Shown here one piece after another: positions 23,369-36,000 of a stretch of DNA of 64,000 nucleotides. A program made the position numbers and the translations under genes. Numbering within the stretch: the first letter of the stretch is position 1; every line of letters begins with the position of its first letter. The notes under the pieces are model-generated. The model was not told the origin of the DNA. It saw only the letters and a list, made by a program, of their open reading frames with translations, and did no database searches. Source of the stretch: Fremontodendron californicum (Eukaryota; Streptophyta; Magnoliopsida; Malvales; Malvaceae); contig JAULJL010000004.1 in NCBI GenBank assembly GCA_030761205.1, positions 24,897,172 through 24,961,171 on the forward strand, given 5' to 3'.

Positions 23369-23700
23369 TATAAGATCAGAGTAAAAGGGAATAGAATGCT
23401 ATTTGATTTTTATTTAATCTGATATATTTATACACTCTTAGTAAGGATAAGATTATCTTATGTTTTAGTTTAAAGCTCAAGCTAGAACTCTTAGTAAGGA
23501 TAAGATGATCTTATCTTTTAGTTTAAAGCTCAAGCTAGACTATATCCTAGGTATATCTTGATATACAGATTAGTTTACAATTGAAGGATATAACAACCTT
23601 AGCTGATAACTTTAGCTGTTAGTTGTTAATTGGTTAGCTGAGGTCTGCTAACTGTTTTCTGTTGGTTGTTGTTTCTGAGGTTGTGAGACTTGTCTTCTTA
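23369..23700 (-). repeat. 5' LTR of the copia element
   Basis: This 332-bp LTR lies next to the primer-binding site. On the minus strand it starts TAAGAAGACAAG and ends CTTATA. It contains an internal direct duplication of about 53 bp starting CTCTTAGTAAGGATAAGA. Confidence 0.93.
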
Positions 23701-23876
23701 CTTAGTAATATACATTTATGTAGAGCTTGGAAGCTAAACTCTACCATTTTTGCTTAATAGTTTGATGTTGTTTGCTGGTTTGACATACTTGCTCTTTGTA
23801 TTTTGTAGCAGCTCAGCTGCTTCTTGGATAAATAGAAAATTTGCTACTTATCCCCAAAAAAAAAACGAAAACCTTA

Positions 23877-24290
23877 AACTTTGTTTTCTCTGGTTTTGAT
23901 AGGAATTTTATTGACCACCACTGAAAGAGTTGGGAGGAATCAGGATATACTCAAGGATTCATCTGGAGATGCAGCTCACGAGGAAGATCCATCTGCAAAG
24001 TACAAGTTTCATGAAGTTATATTGAAAAATCAGAACAAAAAAAAGAGTTGCTAAATACAATGGGGGCAAGTCTAGGTCGCCCATATCAATTGGCTAGCAT
24101 AAAGTCACATTTAAGGTGGTTGTCGGTTCTATCCTTACTGCCACTGGATTTTAGGGTTTGATTTTTAACAAGCAAATCAGATGGGACTCTCTAGATGAGC
24201 TTGAAGAAGGCCTAGAGTTCGTGAAAGAGGCTCCTCTGTTTTTTTGGAGGCCCCGTTTTTGTAAATAAAGATTTTGCAAATTAACTATTA
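23877..24290. other. Host sequence to the right of the LINE insertion
   Basis: This is the continuation of the sequence at 17149-18055 beyond the LINE. A splice-like TAG followed by an open stretch (about 23904-24050, reading RVGRNQDILKDSSGDAAHEE) looks protein-like. I cannot identify it, and it may be an old gene fragment. Confidence 0.3.
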
Positions 24291-25725
24291 AAAAATTAAT
24301 TTATATATATGTAAATGATTATATTAATTTATGTTTTCGTACACATATGAATAAAACTAATCATGGAATAATTATTCTACATAATTATTTTTATTTATTT
24401 GTATAAATACATAATTATATATATGAGAAAACACATAATTATATATTAATTTTTATCTCTAAAAACAAAAACTTTAAATTAACTATATAGATAATAATTA
24501 TGTTTCTCCCTTATTGATTTTTTGGATTAAACAATTTAATATTGATTATTATTTTTAATAAAATAAAAAAATAAAATTCTTAAAAATAAAATTTGTAACT
24601 TTGGAATTTCAAAACGTTTTGTAATCTAATAAAGGATTTATAATAATTAAATTTATTTATAATTTTATGTACATAAAATCAAATCTAAGTAAGAATGTAA
24701 GAATTTTATTCATATGTGTAATCATTTACATTTATTAATTTTTTTAATTATGTGTTTTATTCATAATTTAACTATTCTATATGTGAGAGATAGGGAAGTA
24801 TTTATATGGATAGAAAATATGGATATACTTATCTCATAATTTAATAATTATTAATTTAATTAAACTTGCAATAAATTTAAATAAATATGGGAGAGATAGG
24901 AAGGCTTATAAATTAACTTTTATCGGATATATATACAAATAATTAAATAGATTAATTTTAATTTTTTATTAAATAAATTTATTCAATCAATTATTCAATT
25001 ATAACAATTTTTTAAAATTCAAATTTCAAAAAATTAAGATTATCCTTTCGTTTACTAATTATCTCTAACTTTATGTATTTTAACATTTTGACATATCTAC
25101 ATTATGCATAAATATATTTATATTACTCCATATAAAAAAGTATAATATTATTATATAATATGTTGATATGGACGATAATGTAGACAATTTATTTTCATAA
25201 TACCTAGCTATCATAATGCCTAAATTTATGCTATTCAATACATTATTTAAATATCAATATCTTCATACTTAAATCTTTCAAAAATCTTTCTTTTTTGTTT
25301 AGTCTAAAAAATCTATTTAAATAGTATAGATCAACTATTTCATATGATGACATATAAAAAATATTATATATTTAATTAAAACACACTTATTTGAATAACC
25401 TATCTTCATGATAATAAGATAATTTTTAAATTTATGCTATTCAATACATTATTCAAATTCAAATATCAAATCAAATAATTAGATCATTTTTATAAATAAA
25501 AAAAAATAAAAAAAAGAGAAGAGAATACCAATATTTATGACATATAAAGGAAATAATTATATACACATGTATATATATATATATATATGTATTTGTATAA
25601 AATATAGTTTTGAAGTACTACAATTTGATTGGTAAAAAAAAAATTACTTTTTTGTCTTATATCGTATATATTATGACATTTTTTATCCAATAATCATTCT
25701 ACAGTTTTAAGTCCATAAATGATAC
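24291..25725. other. AT-rich non-coding region
   Basis: Very AT-rich sequence without open frames. A (TA)n run lies at about 25568-25588. I see no defined element, apart from a possible Helitron body discussed under findings. Confidence 0.4.
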
Positions 25726-25733
25726 GTGCTACA

Positions 25734-26121
25734 CAGTGGCGGAGCCAGGACCCCAGGATCAGCGGGGGGCATCCCATGAAAAATAGTGGGACCCATGAAA
25801 AAAAAGTATAAATATTTTTTTTTTCAGTTCAAAGTAAATTTTTAATTGAGTAGGATCACAATTTGGTAAAAAGAGTGGGCATTACATCTATAACTCATAT
25901 AGCAATTTAAGTTGAGGGGGGTCTCAATTTAGGATCACACACTAAGAACACCTTTGTATAGAAAATAAAATAAACATATTGAGGATCACAATTTAAGTTG
26001 AGGGGGGTCTCAATTTGACAAGGAGAATGAGCACTACATTAATACTACATTTATAACTAAAAAAAAAAAAATTTGAGGGTGGGCCTGTGCCCACCCTCAG
26101 CTATACGTGGCTCCGCCACTG
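25734..26121. mobile_element. 388-bp hAT-type MITE
   Basis: The terminal inverted repeats are CAGTGGCGGAGCCA (25734-25747) and TGGCTCCGCCACTG (26108-26121). They are flanked by a perfect 8-bp duplication GTGCTACA (25726-25733, 26122-26129). The TSD length and CAGTG ends indicate the hAT superfamily. There is no coding capacity. An internal near-repeat of AAGTTGAGGGGGGTCTCAAT occurs twice. Confidence 0.92.
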
Positions 26122-26129
26122 GTGCTACA

Positions 26130-28415
26130 TCAATATTTCTTTCAATTTGTAATTTTTTTTAAAGGTATATTAATTTTCTAATTTTATTCTTATAAAAAGT
26201 TATTTTTTTGAATTCTTTTATCCTTTTGACACATTTCCTAATTTTTATCTTACTTTTTTAAAAATGAATTAACATTTTTAATAAAAAAAATTCTTTCCTA
26301 ATAAGCATGATAATTTAAAAATTTTTTTTTCAAAAAATAACTATCTACTAAAATTTAAAAGAATGTTTTATTAGCTATTTTTAGTTACAAACTTTCCAAT
26401 ATATTCACTATTTTGAGATGGCAGTTCATTATTAAATCAAATAAAATTTTGAATAGTATTATCTTTTCTTAAAATATTGAATAAAGGCTATTAGATATTT
26501 TAGTAACAAAAACTTATGACTAAAACTTGAAATAAATAATTTTATTAATAAAAATATAAATAATTATTTTACTTAATACTAAATACATAAAATAAAAAAA
26601 ATAAAAAATAAAAAAGTATTAAACAATGCATAAATCATATTCAAGATTCTTAAATTCAAAAGTAAAATATATCTTTTAATAAATTCACAATTCTATTTCT
26701 TAATTTATATAAATATTTGTATAACATATTAGTAATACATAAAAATAAATCTATCACCCGATGGATGAAAGCTTTCATTATTCCTTTTGAATAGTTTTTT
26801 CAGATTGTTTATAATTTAATACCTTACACAAAATTTAAAACAATTTCACTTGAACTTTTATAAGAACAAAATTCTACATCAAATATCAAGCTCAAAGAAT
26901 CTAAAAAGCATAAAAATTTGACAAACCATATAGATGCTGAATACCAAGATATTATTGTAACTCATGCAAAAAGAAATAGTACGTGCGAGTAAATTATCAC
27001 ATATATTATTTAAACATTTAAAATTATTGTTTTTCTTAAATAAATCAAACTTATCTTAAAATTATATAAATATGCAGATGTATAAATATGACCGCACAAG
27101 ATGGAGATGCTGCAAATGAAAGAAATTTAATTTCAAATTATGAAAACTTTTAGTTTATAATTTAACATTTTGTTGATGTGCTCAACAATACTATTTATAA
27201 TATCTCTTGATATTTTATTTTTTCTCAAATATTATCTTATCATATGTTTTGAATTTTTGTCAAATATTTTAATAAGAAAATTGATATCTTGATTATATTA
27301 TATGTATTTTATTATATATCTTGAACATTTAAATGATTACATAAGTTATGTAAATGATTACATAAGTTTAATCTATGCTTTTATATATAAATAAATAAAA
27401 TTTATTAATGCATCGCACATGTCATAAACTAGTGATAATATAAAACTTGGGTCTTCATTGAAACAAGCAAAGTTATTACCTTTAGCTCTGATTACAAAGC
27501 AGAGACAAGATGTTTTAGGAGGGCAAAAAAAAGATGAAATGCCTCCAAAGTTGGTTTAAGTACCCACATAATTCCTGTACTATAGTGAACAAAATAATTT
27601 AATTTATAAAAATGAGTAATTTAATCTCTCTACAATTGAAATAGATGCAAATAAGTAAAATTGATAACGATGTTAAAGAAAAATCGTTAAAATGCTAAAT
27701 GAACTTATAAAATCCAACATAATTAATGACTTGAAATAAAATATAACTTAAAATATATCTAAATCTTTTAAATTTTACGAGTCAACATCAATATTCTAAC
27801 AATTTTTTATTAACACCATTATCAATTTTATTTATTTACACCTATTTCAAGTACAAAAATTAAATTACTTTTACAACAATAATTAAATTACTCTTTTCAC
27901 TAAACAATAATTAAATTACTCTTTTTTACTTTTACGACAATAATTAAATTATTCTTTTTACTACACAACAATAATTAAATTACTCATTTCACTACAATAC
28001 TATGTAGACCGACTGCAAAAGAATTAAACTTCCTCCTTTTTCTTGATTAGTGTGCTGTTATTTTGAGAAGTTTTGAGATATTAGAAGTAAGGTTATAAAT
28101 GTAATTACAAATTACTTAATAATTTTAAACTTATAAATTTTCTTTTTTAAGAATAACTTTTACCATTTACAATATTTAATAATTAATCTACTGTAGAACG
28201 GATGTTTTTCAAGTTTACCCATTCGAAACAACAGCATTTTCAAGAGGACTTTTTGATTTTTGAGTAGTACGCTCCAAACAGTGGATAATCCATAAACAAA
28301 ACATTTTTAAAAAAAAATTATAAACAGTGGAATCCACCACCAGCTCAGCTCTAACTGAAATGATGATATGTATAAAACCACTACTCTACATATTCATTCA
28401 ACAAGACTCATTTTG
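26130..28415. other. AT-rich non-coding region downstream of the ACA10-like gene
   Basis: No coding signal is visible. Around 27870-27985 a motif like AATAATTAAATTACTCTTTT is tandemly repeated about four times. A Helitron-like end, CTAG|T, lies at 27429-27433. Confidence 0.4.
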
Positions 28416-28712
28416 TTAAGAAGATGATATGGCATCCAAAGCTAAGCTGCCTTCGATTTCTCCAAAAAGCCTTATATTGAGATCTGTTAATAAAATACTG
28501 TCATCGCCATTGGCAAACAAACCAGCAAACTTATAGGATAGGATAGGATAGGTTAGCGAGTGAGTCAATGTCCTAAAGATGTGAGCTTTCATGCTTACTG
28601 TCTTGTCCACTACCTGAAAAGATCGTGTAAAAAATAAATTAATTAATTAATTAAAATTAACCAAACACTTAGCATATCGTTAAACTGTCATATTAGATAA
28701 GTAAAGACAAAC
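28416..28712 (-). other. Probable 3'-UTR or downstream region of the ACA10-like gene
   Basis: This is the transcript-sense sequence just after the stop codon. It contains a splice-acceptor-like TTTTCAG at about 28615 and a (CCTAT)n microsatellite at about 28537-28556. An open frame of 64 codons at 28610-28416 has no recognisable homology and is probably untranslated. Confidence 0.4.
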
Positions 28713-31700
28713 TTAAGGATTCTTACTTCGATCTCTCCGACCATAAAACCTTCTTGAGAAGAACTTGCTGAGAGGAGTTTTGGGAACAGGTATCAGCTTC
28801 CCAAGGAGTGCAAGGGGCCAACTATTTTCAAAATAAGACAATGAAGTGTGAAGATATTATACAGAACAGAGCATAATCCCCAAAAGCAATTACTTTTGCA
28901 AAAACAACTTAGAATCTGCCATGAAAAAGCTACCGACCTGACAATACCAATAGCAATTGAAATCAGCCACAGCTTCCAGTTAAGCTGCACAGTTTTAGCA
29001 AACTTCCCAAGAAACTCAACGATTATAACCTGGACAACAAGAAACAAAATGTAACACCAAGAAAATTCTATCAAATAAATGCCAACCACGTATACATATA
29101 TATTGCTAACAAATCTCACCTGAAGTATTACAGTTATTGCCACTATTCCAATAAACAGATAGTTTCTACTAAGTCCTTTGAAAATGTTCATTTCATCTGG
29201 CTTCCGAGCATTGAACTCATTAAAGAGCTGCAGTCCATATAAGTCATTTTTCCATCAATCAGAAGAAAAACAGAATTTAAGGCTCAGTCCTCGTAAACAG
29301 GGAAAATTCCAAAACAAGAATTATCAATATTTTATTCATTCAATGGATTCAGATATTTTTCTCAGGCCTCACTAGTTCTAGCAGCATGAGAATACCACAA
29401 ACCCCTAAGCAGCATTACATCATTCATTCTTAAACAATGACTGGGTCATCAAAACCATTTGCACAAGCAAATCACTCCAAAGAAAAATAAATAAATAAGA
29501 ACCAGTTATAACCACCAAAAACATCAAAACCATTTTGTCAACTGCGTATTCGAGTAATTATGACTTACTTGACACAGGACAAATGCATTGAATATCAGTG
29601 TATTCTTCACTTTGTTAGCATGTTCGCTACTCTCATGATCCAGATGCAATATCTTCTTGCCTTGAAAATTGAGAGTGAGTAGGACACTCACTTGATATGT
29701 AGCCTGAAATTTCAATGGACAATTTACAATACCAGCTTAGAAAGATTGTCATCTTTTGGTATGCGCCACGGTGACCAGGAGGAAAAGAGGGTCATTTGGG
29801 TTTGTGAACAGAGTTAAGAAATCAAATAAAATTACCAAAATCAATAACTCAGAAAATAACAAATAGGTCTGCATATATAAAAATATACCTGTATAAGTAA
29901 GTTCCTCCACATGATATTAGTTATAAGAGGTTCTCTGAAACACAATCATCACATTAGCATAACCATCATTTAAAAAGGACAAAAAGAAAATAAGGAGCAG
30001 CAAAAGGGGCAGGCTTTCCGATGCAATCTGTTTAGTAGAGGACCACAAACAATTTTTGAAGCAAACCAACCTTGGAAAAAAGCAACTGAGGACTGCCAGC
30101 GAACTTTTACTAACTCAAACATTTTTTAAATACTATTAACAGAATGCAATAGTAAGAAAAGGGTTAAAAAACAAAAATCAAATTCTACAACAAAAACCAA
30201 ATTTCAGTGGAAACTATTGGGATATAGACTAGCAATCAAGTTAGTGAATAATTAATACTTATATCTTAATATTAAATACTATATAGTATATTATACTATC
30301 TGAACTCAGATGTTGGAAATTCAGACAAGAATTAGAAAGGCTGCCAAGGTTTTTACTTTTTTTGGTACATATGAGGAAGTCCCAATGTGAGAGATAGGAT
30401 CCAGATCTCAGACCTTAACCCTCCGAGTGAGGGTACAAACTGCTAGCCAACTTAAGTTTTTACTAACCAGTTCTTTTGGTTTAAGAAAAATAAAAACTCC
30501 CAAAATAATCAATATAGACAAAAAATTAAGACTGATAATTAGAGAAATGCCTTATTCCAACCCTCAATGTTTATTAAGAATCTAGATTAATTAAAACCTC
30601 ATACCTACGACCAACAGGGGGGCGGTGCATCAGGTGGTCTGTTGGTGGTTCAGTAGCCAATGCCAATGCTCCGAGAGTATCCATGATAAGATTAACCCAT
30701 AGAAGCTGCACGAAGAGAAAGTAAGAGAGTACTCACCTCCTTGCATAAGAGTTGACACACACATACATGCATATAAACATAAGAGTATGAACAAACCTGG
30801 ACCGCATTTAGTGGAACATCACCAGATGAAACCGCAGCTACAACATTTATAACAAGAGCTGCAACATTAACTGTAAGTTGGAACTGAATGAACTTTTGGA
30901 TATTTGCATATACGGATCTGCCCCATCGAACAACCTAAATTAATAAGATGTTCAAGATTATGAATGAAAAGGGTTGATTTAAGAAAGAAACTTTTAACAT
31001 TGATCATAAAGAAATAAAATGGGAGGAAAAGGAATACAATACCTTCACAACTGAAGCAAAATTGTCATCCAAAATGATAATATCTGAATTCTCTTTGGCA
31101 ACTTCTGTCCCTTGAATACCCATTGCAAGACCAATGTCAGCCTGTAGTCCAGAGACTAAAAATTCAGCCTTCTGAATGATAACCACACAGAACCTTGTTT
31201 GATAATTAAGATCATCCAGCCTTTAGCAAATGAATTCATTGCCTAAAACATTCTTGAAATGGGTAACTAGGATCCAGGATTTCCATTAAACCAATAAATC
31301 TGATCTAGTCCAAATTATTTGCAACGCTCTGAATCATAGGTATATAGAGCAGCTTCTTTTATTAACCAATAGATGCTTATCTCATGGTCAACAAAAACAA
31401 TACCCACTCACCCCCTCACCCAAAAATAGTCATAATACATTCTTTCTTACAGGGTAAATTTCCACAAAGCAATAATTCAATGCAGTCAAAAAAAGGCCGG
31501 TTTAACCATCTTTAGTAATTGAAAACTTAACAATTCACCATTGCAGTCCAAGTAGTATGTATTGAGTATTGACTACCGAATTTCAATTTAAATAGTCTTA
31601 CATTTAGAAAGAAAAAAAAAGTACAATACGATTAAGGAATGACATGCTAACAAAACAGTGTTTTAAAGATGTTCAGTTGATAATAATTTTATCTTGATGA

Positions 31701-34700
31701 CCAGAAAAAGAAAAGACATTGCCAGACCTCATGAAGGGCAGGAGCATCATTGGTGCCATCTCCAGTTACAGCAACAACATGTCCCCTCTTTCTCAATGCT
31801 TGCACAAGCAGAAGTTTATCGTTGGGTGATGATCGGCCCATGACCTATTCATAAACACCCCAATTAATTTAAATTTCCTACTCTTATTTTGGAGCCTCGA
31901 GACAAATTCAAAAATTAAATGCAAAACCACAGCATACAGATATTTTCTCAGCAACTTCTTCCCTTTGCAAATCAGATAGTGCACGGAAAACTTTCCCTTC
32001 AATGAGATTAGGCTCAGAAGCATCCACATCTGACTGTAGTATCCCACATTCTAAAGCAATTGCCTTCGCTGTTTTAAGATTGTCACCAGTGACCATGCGT
32101 ACCTATGGCACACAGTTGGAAACTCAGTTAAATTAATAATATCAACAAATATAATCAACCTCCAAGAACATATATGCTTTAAAGATGAAAGGAGACAACA
32201 AAAAGACCGATAGTATCATGTGAGCAAAATGACAAGCAAAACAAGAAAAAGAAAAAAGTACAAATAATAATTCTTTAAAAAGAATTTAAATCCAAGGACT
32301 TGATATTTTGTATAATAATTAGATCTCACTGAAGGTAGGGAGATATTTTAAAAAATAAATCATGTAGAAGCATATAACATCCAAGAGGAACCATGTCATG
32401 CCGACAAGATTTATGTTCTGATAATTAAGAAAAGTGTAAACCATTCACTATGAGTCACTGTTGTGACTTTTAGATTGTTCATAGACCGATCAGTTAATTA
32501 AAAGTTTTAAGTCCAACTAAAATCCAGAAGCATTTAAGGAGTTGGTATGTAACTATCCCACAAAGCCCCAAAAGCCTTTAGCAATTTCCCTTGCAGTGCC
32601 ATACAAAGACTTTTGCTCCTTCCGAATACAAGTGGAATGAAAGCAAATAAAAATGAATACTAAATGAACAATTCAGACTTGAACAGCATTCTTCTGATTC
32701 CCAAAGAATGAGGAGCAAAAGAATTGATCACCAAAGATTTCTTGCTCTTATTACAATTTTGTGGGATGGGATTTGTAGAAGTTAGGAGGAAAAGTTCTTT
32801 GATAACATTGAAGTTAGGGGGAAAACTTTTTGTGGGATCGAACTAGAGTAGAGGCTGGTTAGGCATTGACAGAAATGACCAGAGAAACAAAAAGTAAAAC
32901 ATTACGATAACATTGAAACCTTCAAGCAGGGTTGGACTTGGGCAGGAATGACAGCCAAAAAAGGAAGATACACTCTCCACAGCAAGCAAATTCACAATCG
33001 CAATCAAACTCTACATTTGTAAACTAAAAAAGTAGAACAAGCACTACCATGGTTTTAACAGAATGATTAGTTATAGTAGATAAATAATTATACCTTTACA
33101 CCAGCCTTTTGACATAACTGCACTGAATCTTTGACACCTGGCCGACAAGGATCCTGCATAGGTTCTCAATGTAATTAGAGAGCATACGGCGAATCAAGCT
33201 TAAACTACATCCATGACACAATTAAACATTTAAGGTTGAAATAAAAGAGACATGGTGTTCAGAATAACTTCTTTACAAAACTTCAAAGTACAAGTCCACA
33301 ACAAATAACAAACTAAGCCTTTCCGATATGTAAGTTAGCTAAATGGATCATATTAGACCAGCTCAATTCAGAGCAATGTCTTCAGTAGTAAGCTCAATAA
33401 AGGTGAAGTCATTTTTTATAGTTTCCAACCATATCCTCTTTGTTCTTCCTCTATTTCTATTAAAATGGGTATCCTCCTTTAAGTGACATCCTCTCAAGAG
33501 ATTTTGTAATCTCCTTTTTACAGGTCCAAACCAAATGACGTGTTTTCTTGATTTTTTCAGCAACGGATGTGACCACTTTCTCGCTTGAGCAATCATTCCT
33601 AACTATGTCTTCATTTGTATGTCCAAATACATATCATAGCATTCTCTTCTCAACCATGTTCATTTTTGGGTTATTTTGATACTTAGCAACTCAACGTTCA
33701 AATTCGTAATGCATTTTTGGTCTTATTGCTGTCTTCAATCAAGCATAGTTCAAGATAGAACTTCACCAACTACAAGAACTTTGTGGATAAGTACGGATTG
33801 GGGATGAAATAAATGAGAACAAAATGACAATTTGCAAATGGAGAAAAAAAATTATGGAAAAAAGAAGCTACAAAAAGTAGTAAAGATCAGAATCTCTAGC
33901 ATACGGACTTCATTGATAACTAAACAGATTTATACTTCTCTGTGAAAGAAAAAAATGGAAAAGGAAAAAACATACTACAATAAGGCAAGCTATTTCCTAA
34001 TCAGAGAGGAAAGAAAAAGAGATGCAGAGAATGATATTGAGGACAGTGAACAATCATTTCAACAAGATTATCCCAGACAGTCATAAGGCAATCTTGGTGC
34101 TTCTATCATATTGTCCAATCCATCCTCCATATATAAGCACAAAATAAAAATAAACTACCTCAAACATTAAGGATCCATGAGCTTAAAACAATCATTTCAA
34201 CAAGATTATGCCAGACAGTCATAAGGCAATGTTGGTGCTTCTATCACATTATCCAATCCATCCTCCACATATGAGCAAAAAAATTAACATAAGTTACCTC
34301 AAATAAAAAGGATCCATGACTAAGCTCCTTCCCCAAATGAAAAATAATAAATACATATACAAACACAGATGAAGACATGCATAGTTTGTGTCAAACCTAC
34401 ATAATTTTCCAGAGATAGATACCTTTAGACCAACAATAGCCAGTAAAACAAGGTCATCCTCAGGTAAAGCCCATCGAGCAAGCTCTTCTTCATTAGTTGG
34501 AACCTTTTCACTTTCATATGATCTGTATGCAATAGCAACACAACGCAAACTACCAGCAGCCATAGTTTCAATTGCCTTTTCAAAAAAGGCCACCTGAAAA
34601 CCAAGAGAATTCAACAAAGAGAAATTCTTTAAAATGTTGCACCACAATACCAACAACATCAACTTGCAAGCCTTACAAACTACATAGTTAAAATATAAAA

Positions 34701-35962
34701 ATTTAATCAAAATAAAATAATATAGACTGCAGTCACCATGACAAAAGGTGGTGACTAAAGAAAAAAGGCGACAATGAAAACATTAATATATTCAAGTTAC
34801 GCTGTTCATCTCAACAGGCAAATAGTTTCTCAAACCTTATCTTCATCCATAGCTACAATGCTGTCATTAGTGTCAAGGTACCAAGCACATGCATCTAACA
34901 CTATTTCAGCAGCCCCTTTCCAGTGAATATGAACTTTAGAGTCCGGCTGGGAGACAAGACATCAAAGAAAATGTTAGAATCAGAAGAAAAGCAGTTTAAT
35001 TGGATTAAAAAGCATAAATTATGAACATAAACACTAAAAAAGTCTTTCTCAAAGCATTCACCATTATTTTTCAAGCCAAGATATTTTTAGATTCAATGCA
35101 GTCTGCAATGATGTTTGTATATGATTTGTCCTTACACGAATCATTTTGTTCTAAGTCATATGATATATTGATCTACAACAAGAAAAATATCTAGAAGGCA
35201 TACTGAATCAATGTCGTTCTACACTAATTTAATCTAAAGGCTAAGCTTTAGAAAAGTCTTTAAGATGAAAATTGATTCAACTGCTGTCGCCACCAAGCTT
35301 CCTATCACCGTTATTACCATTGTCATTACAATAAAACTATTACTACTACAATCTTCCTAATATTATAACATTAAGTTCAACATTAACATCATCTATCATT
35401 GTCTGATAAGAATTTGTGTATCTCCTTGAAATTTAATTTAAGTTCAATTTGGTTAGTGGAGACTCCAATTGAATGTTTACTATTGATTGGTCTTATACTA
35501 AAAAGTAAAAATCAAAAGTAATTTGTATTGATTGAATTCTAATAGAAAAGCCACCTAAATCTCAGCAGTTGCTCAGAAACTTCTCAAACAATGACCATAA
35601 ACTCAACCAGCAGCATACCAGATAAGCTTAACTAATACCCCCCCCCCCCACCCCAAAAAAAACCAGCAACTAACCTATTAATAAACCACTGAAGTCCCTA
35701 AAACAGAAAATTAAGTTCAATTTCACCCAGTGTTGTCAAGGGCCCAAGGCGCACTCTTGGCGCTAGAACCCTTATATTGCCTCAAGCGCAAGGCGCAAAA
35801 AAAGCGCTTGCCTGAGTGAAGTAAGGCACAATATGTATATATATATATATAAAAAAATAAGCTTAAAATATATAATTATGATAATAAACTCTAAAGAGTG
35901 GTCCAGTTTATCTACAAAACATACATGATTAAAAAGCGCTTGCCTGAGTGAAGTAAGGCGCA

Positions 35963-36000
<38 letters not shown>

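Larger units (their letters stand above)
18820..23700 (-). mobile_element. Ty1/copia LTR retrotransposon, structurally complete
   Basis: The element is 4,881 bp with two 332-bp LTRs and a 5-bp target duplication CTTAG (18815-18819, 23701-23705). It is transcribed on the minus strand. The primer-binding site TGGTATCAGA (tRNA-Met type) abuts the 5' LTR, and a purine tract GCGGGGGCA abuts the 3' LTR. The LTRs differ at about four positions by eye (about 99% identical), so the insertion is young. Domain order is gag, protease, integrase, reverse transcriptase, RNase H, which is the copia order. Confidence 0.95.
18056..23876 (+). mobile_element. 5'-truncated LINE retrotransposon split by a copia element
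   Basis: GAAAACCTTA at 18056-18065 and at 23867-23876 is a 10-bp target duplication. Between the copies, 18066-18819 holds the C-terminal part of a LINE ORF2, and 23701-23865 holds its last codons, 3'-UTR and a 10-A tail (23856-23865). If the copia element and one CTTAG are removed, the reading frame continues across the gap (HDLS then NIHLCRAW) to a stop near 23757. The LINE therefore inserted first and the copia second. Confidence 0.88.

Noticed and set aside
28416..28610. 64-codon open frame after the ACA10 stop codon
   Set aside because: The ACA10 protein already ends with a proper C-terminus at 28713. The frame has no family features and is more likely 3'-UTR.
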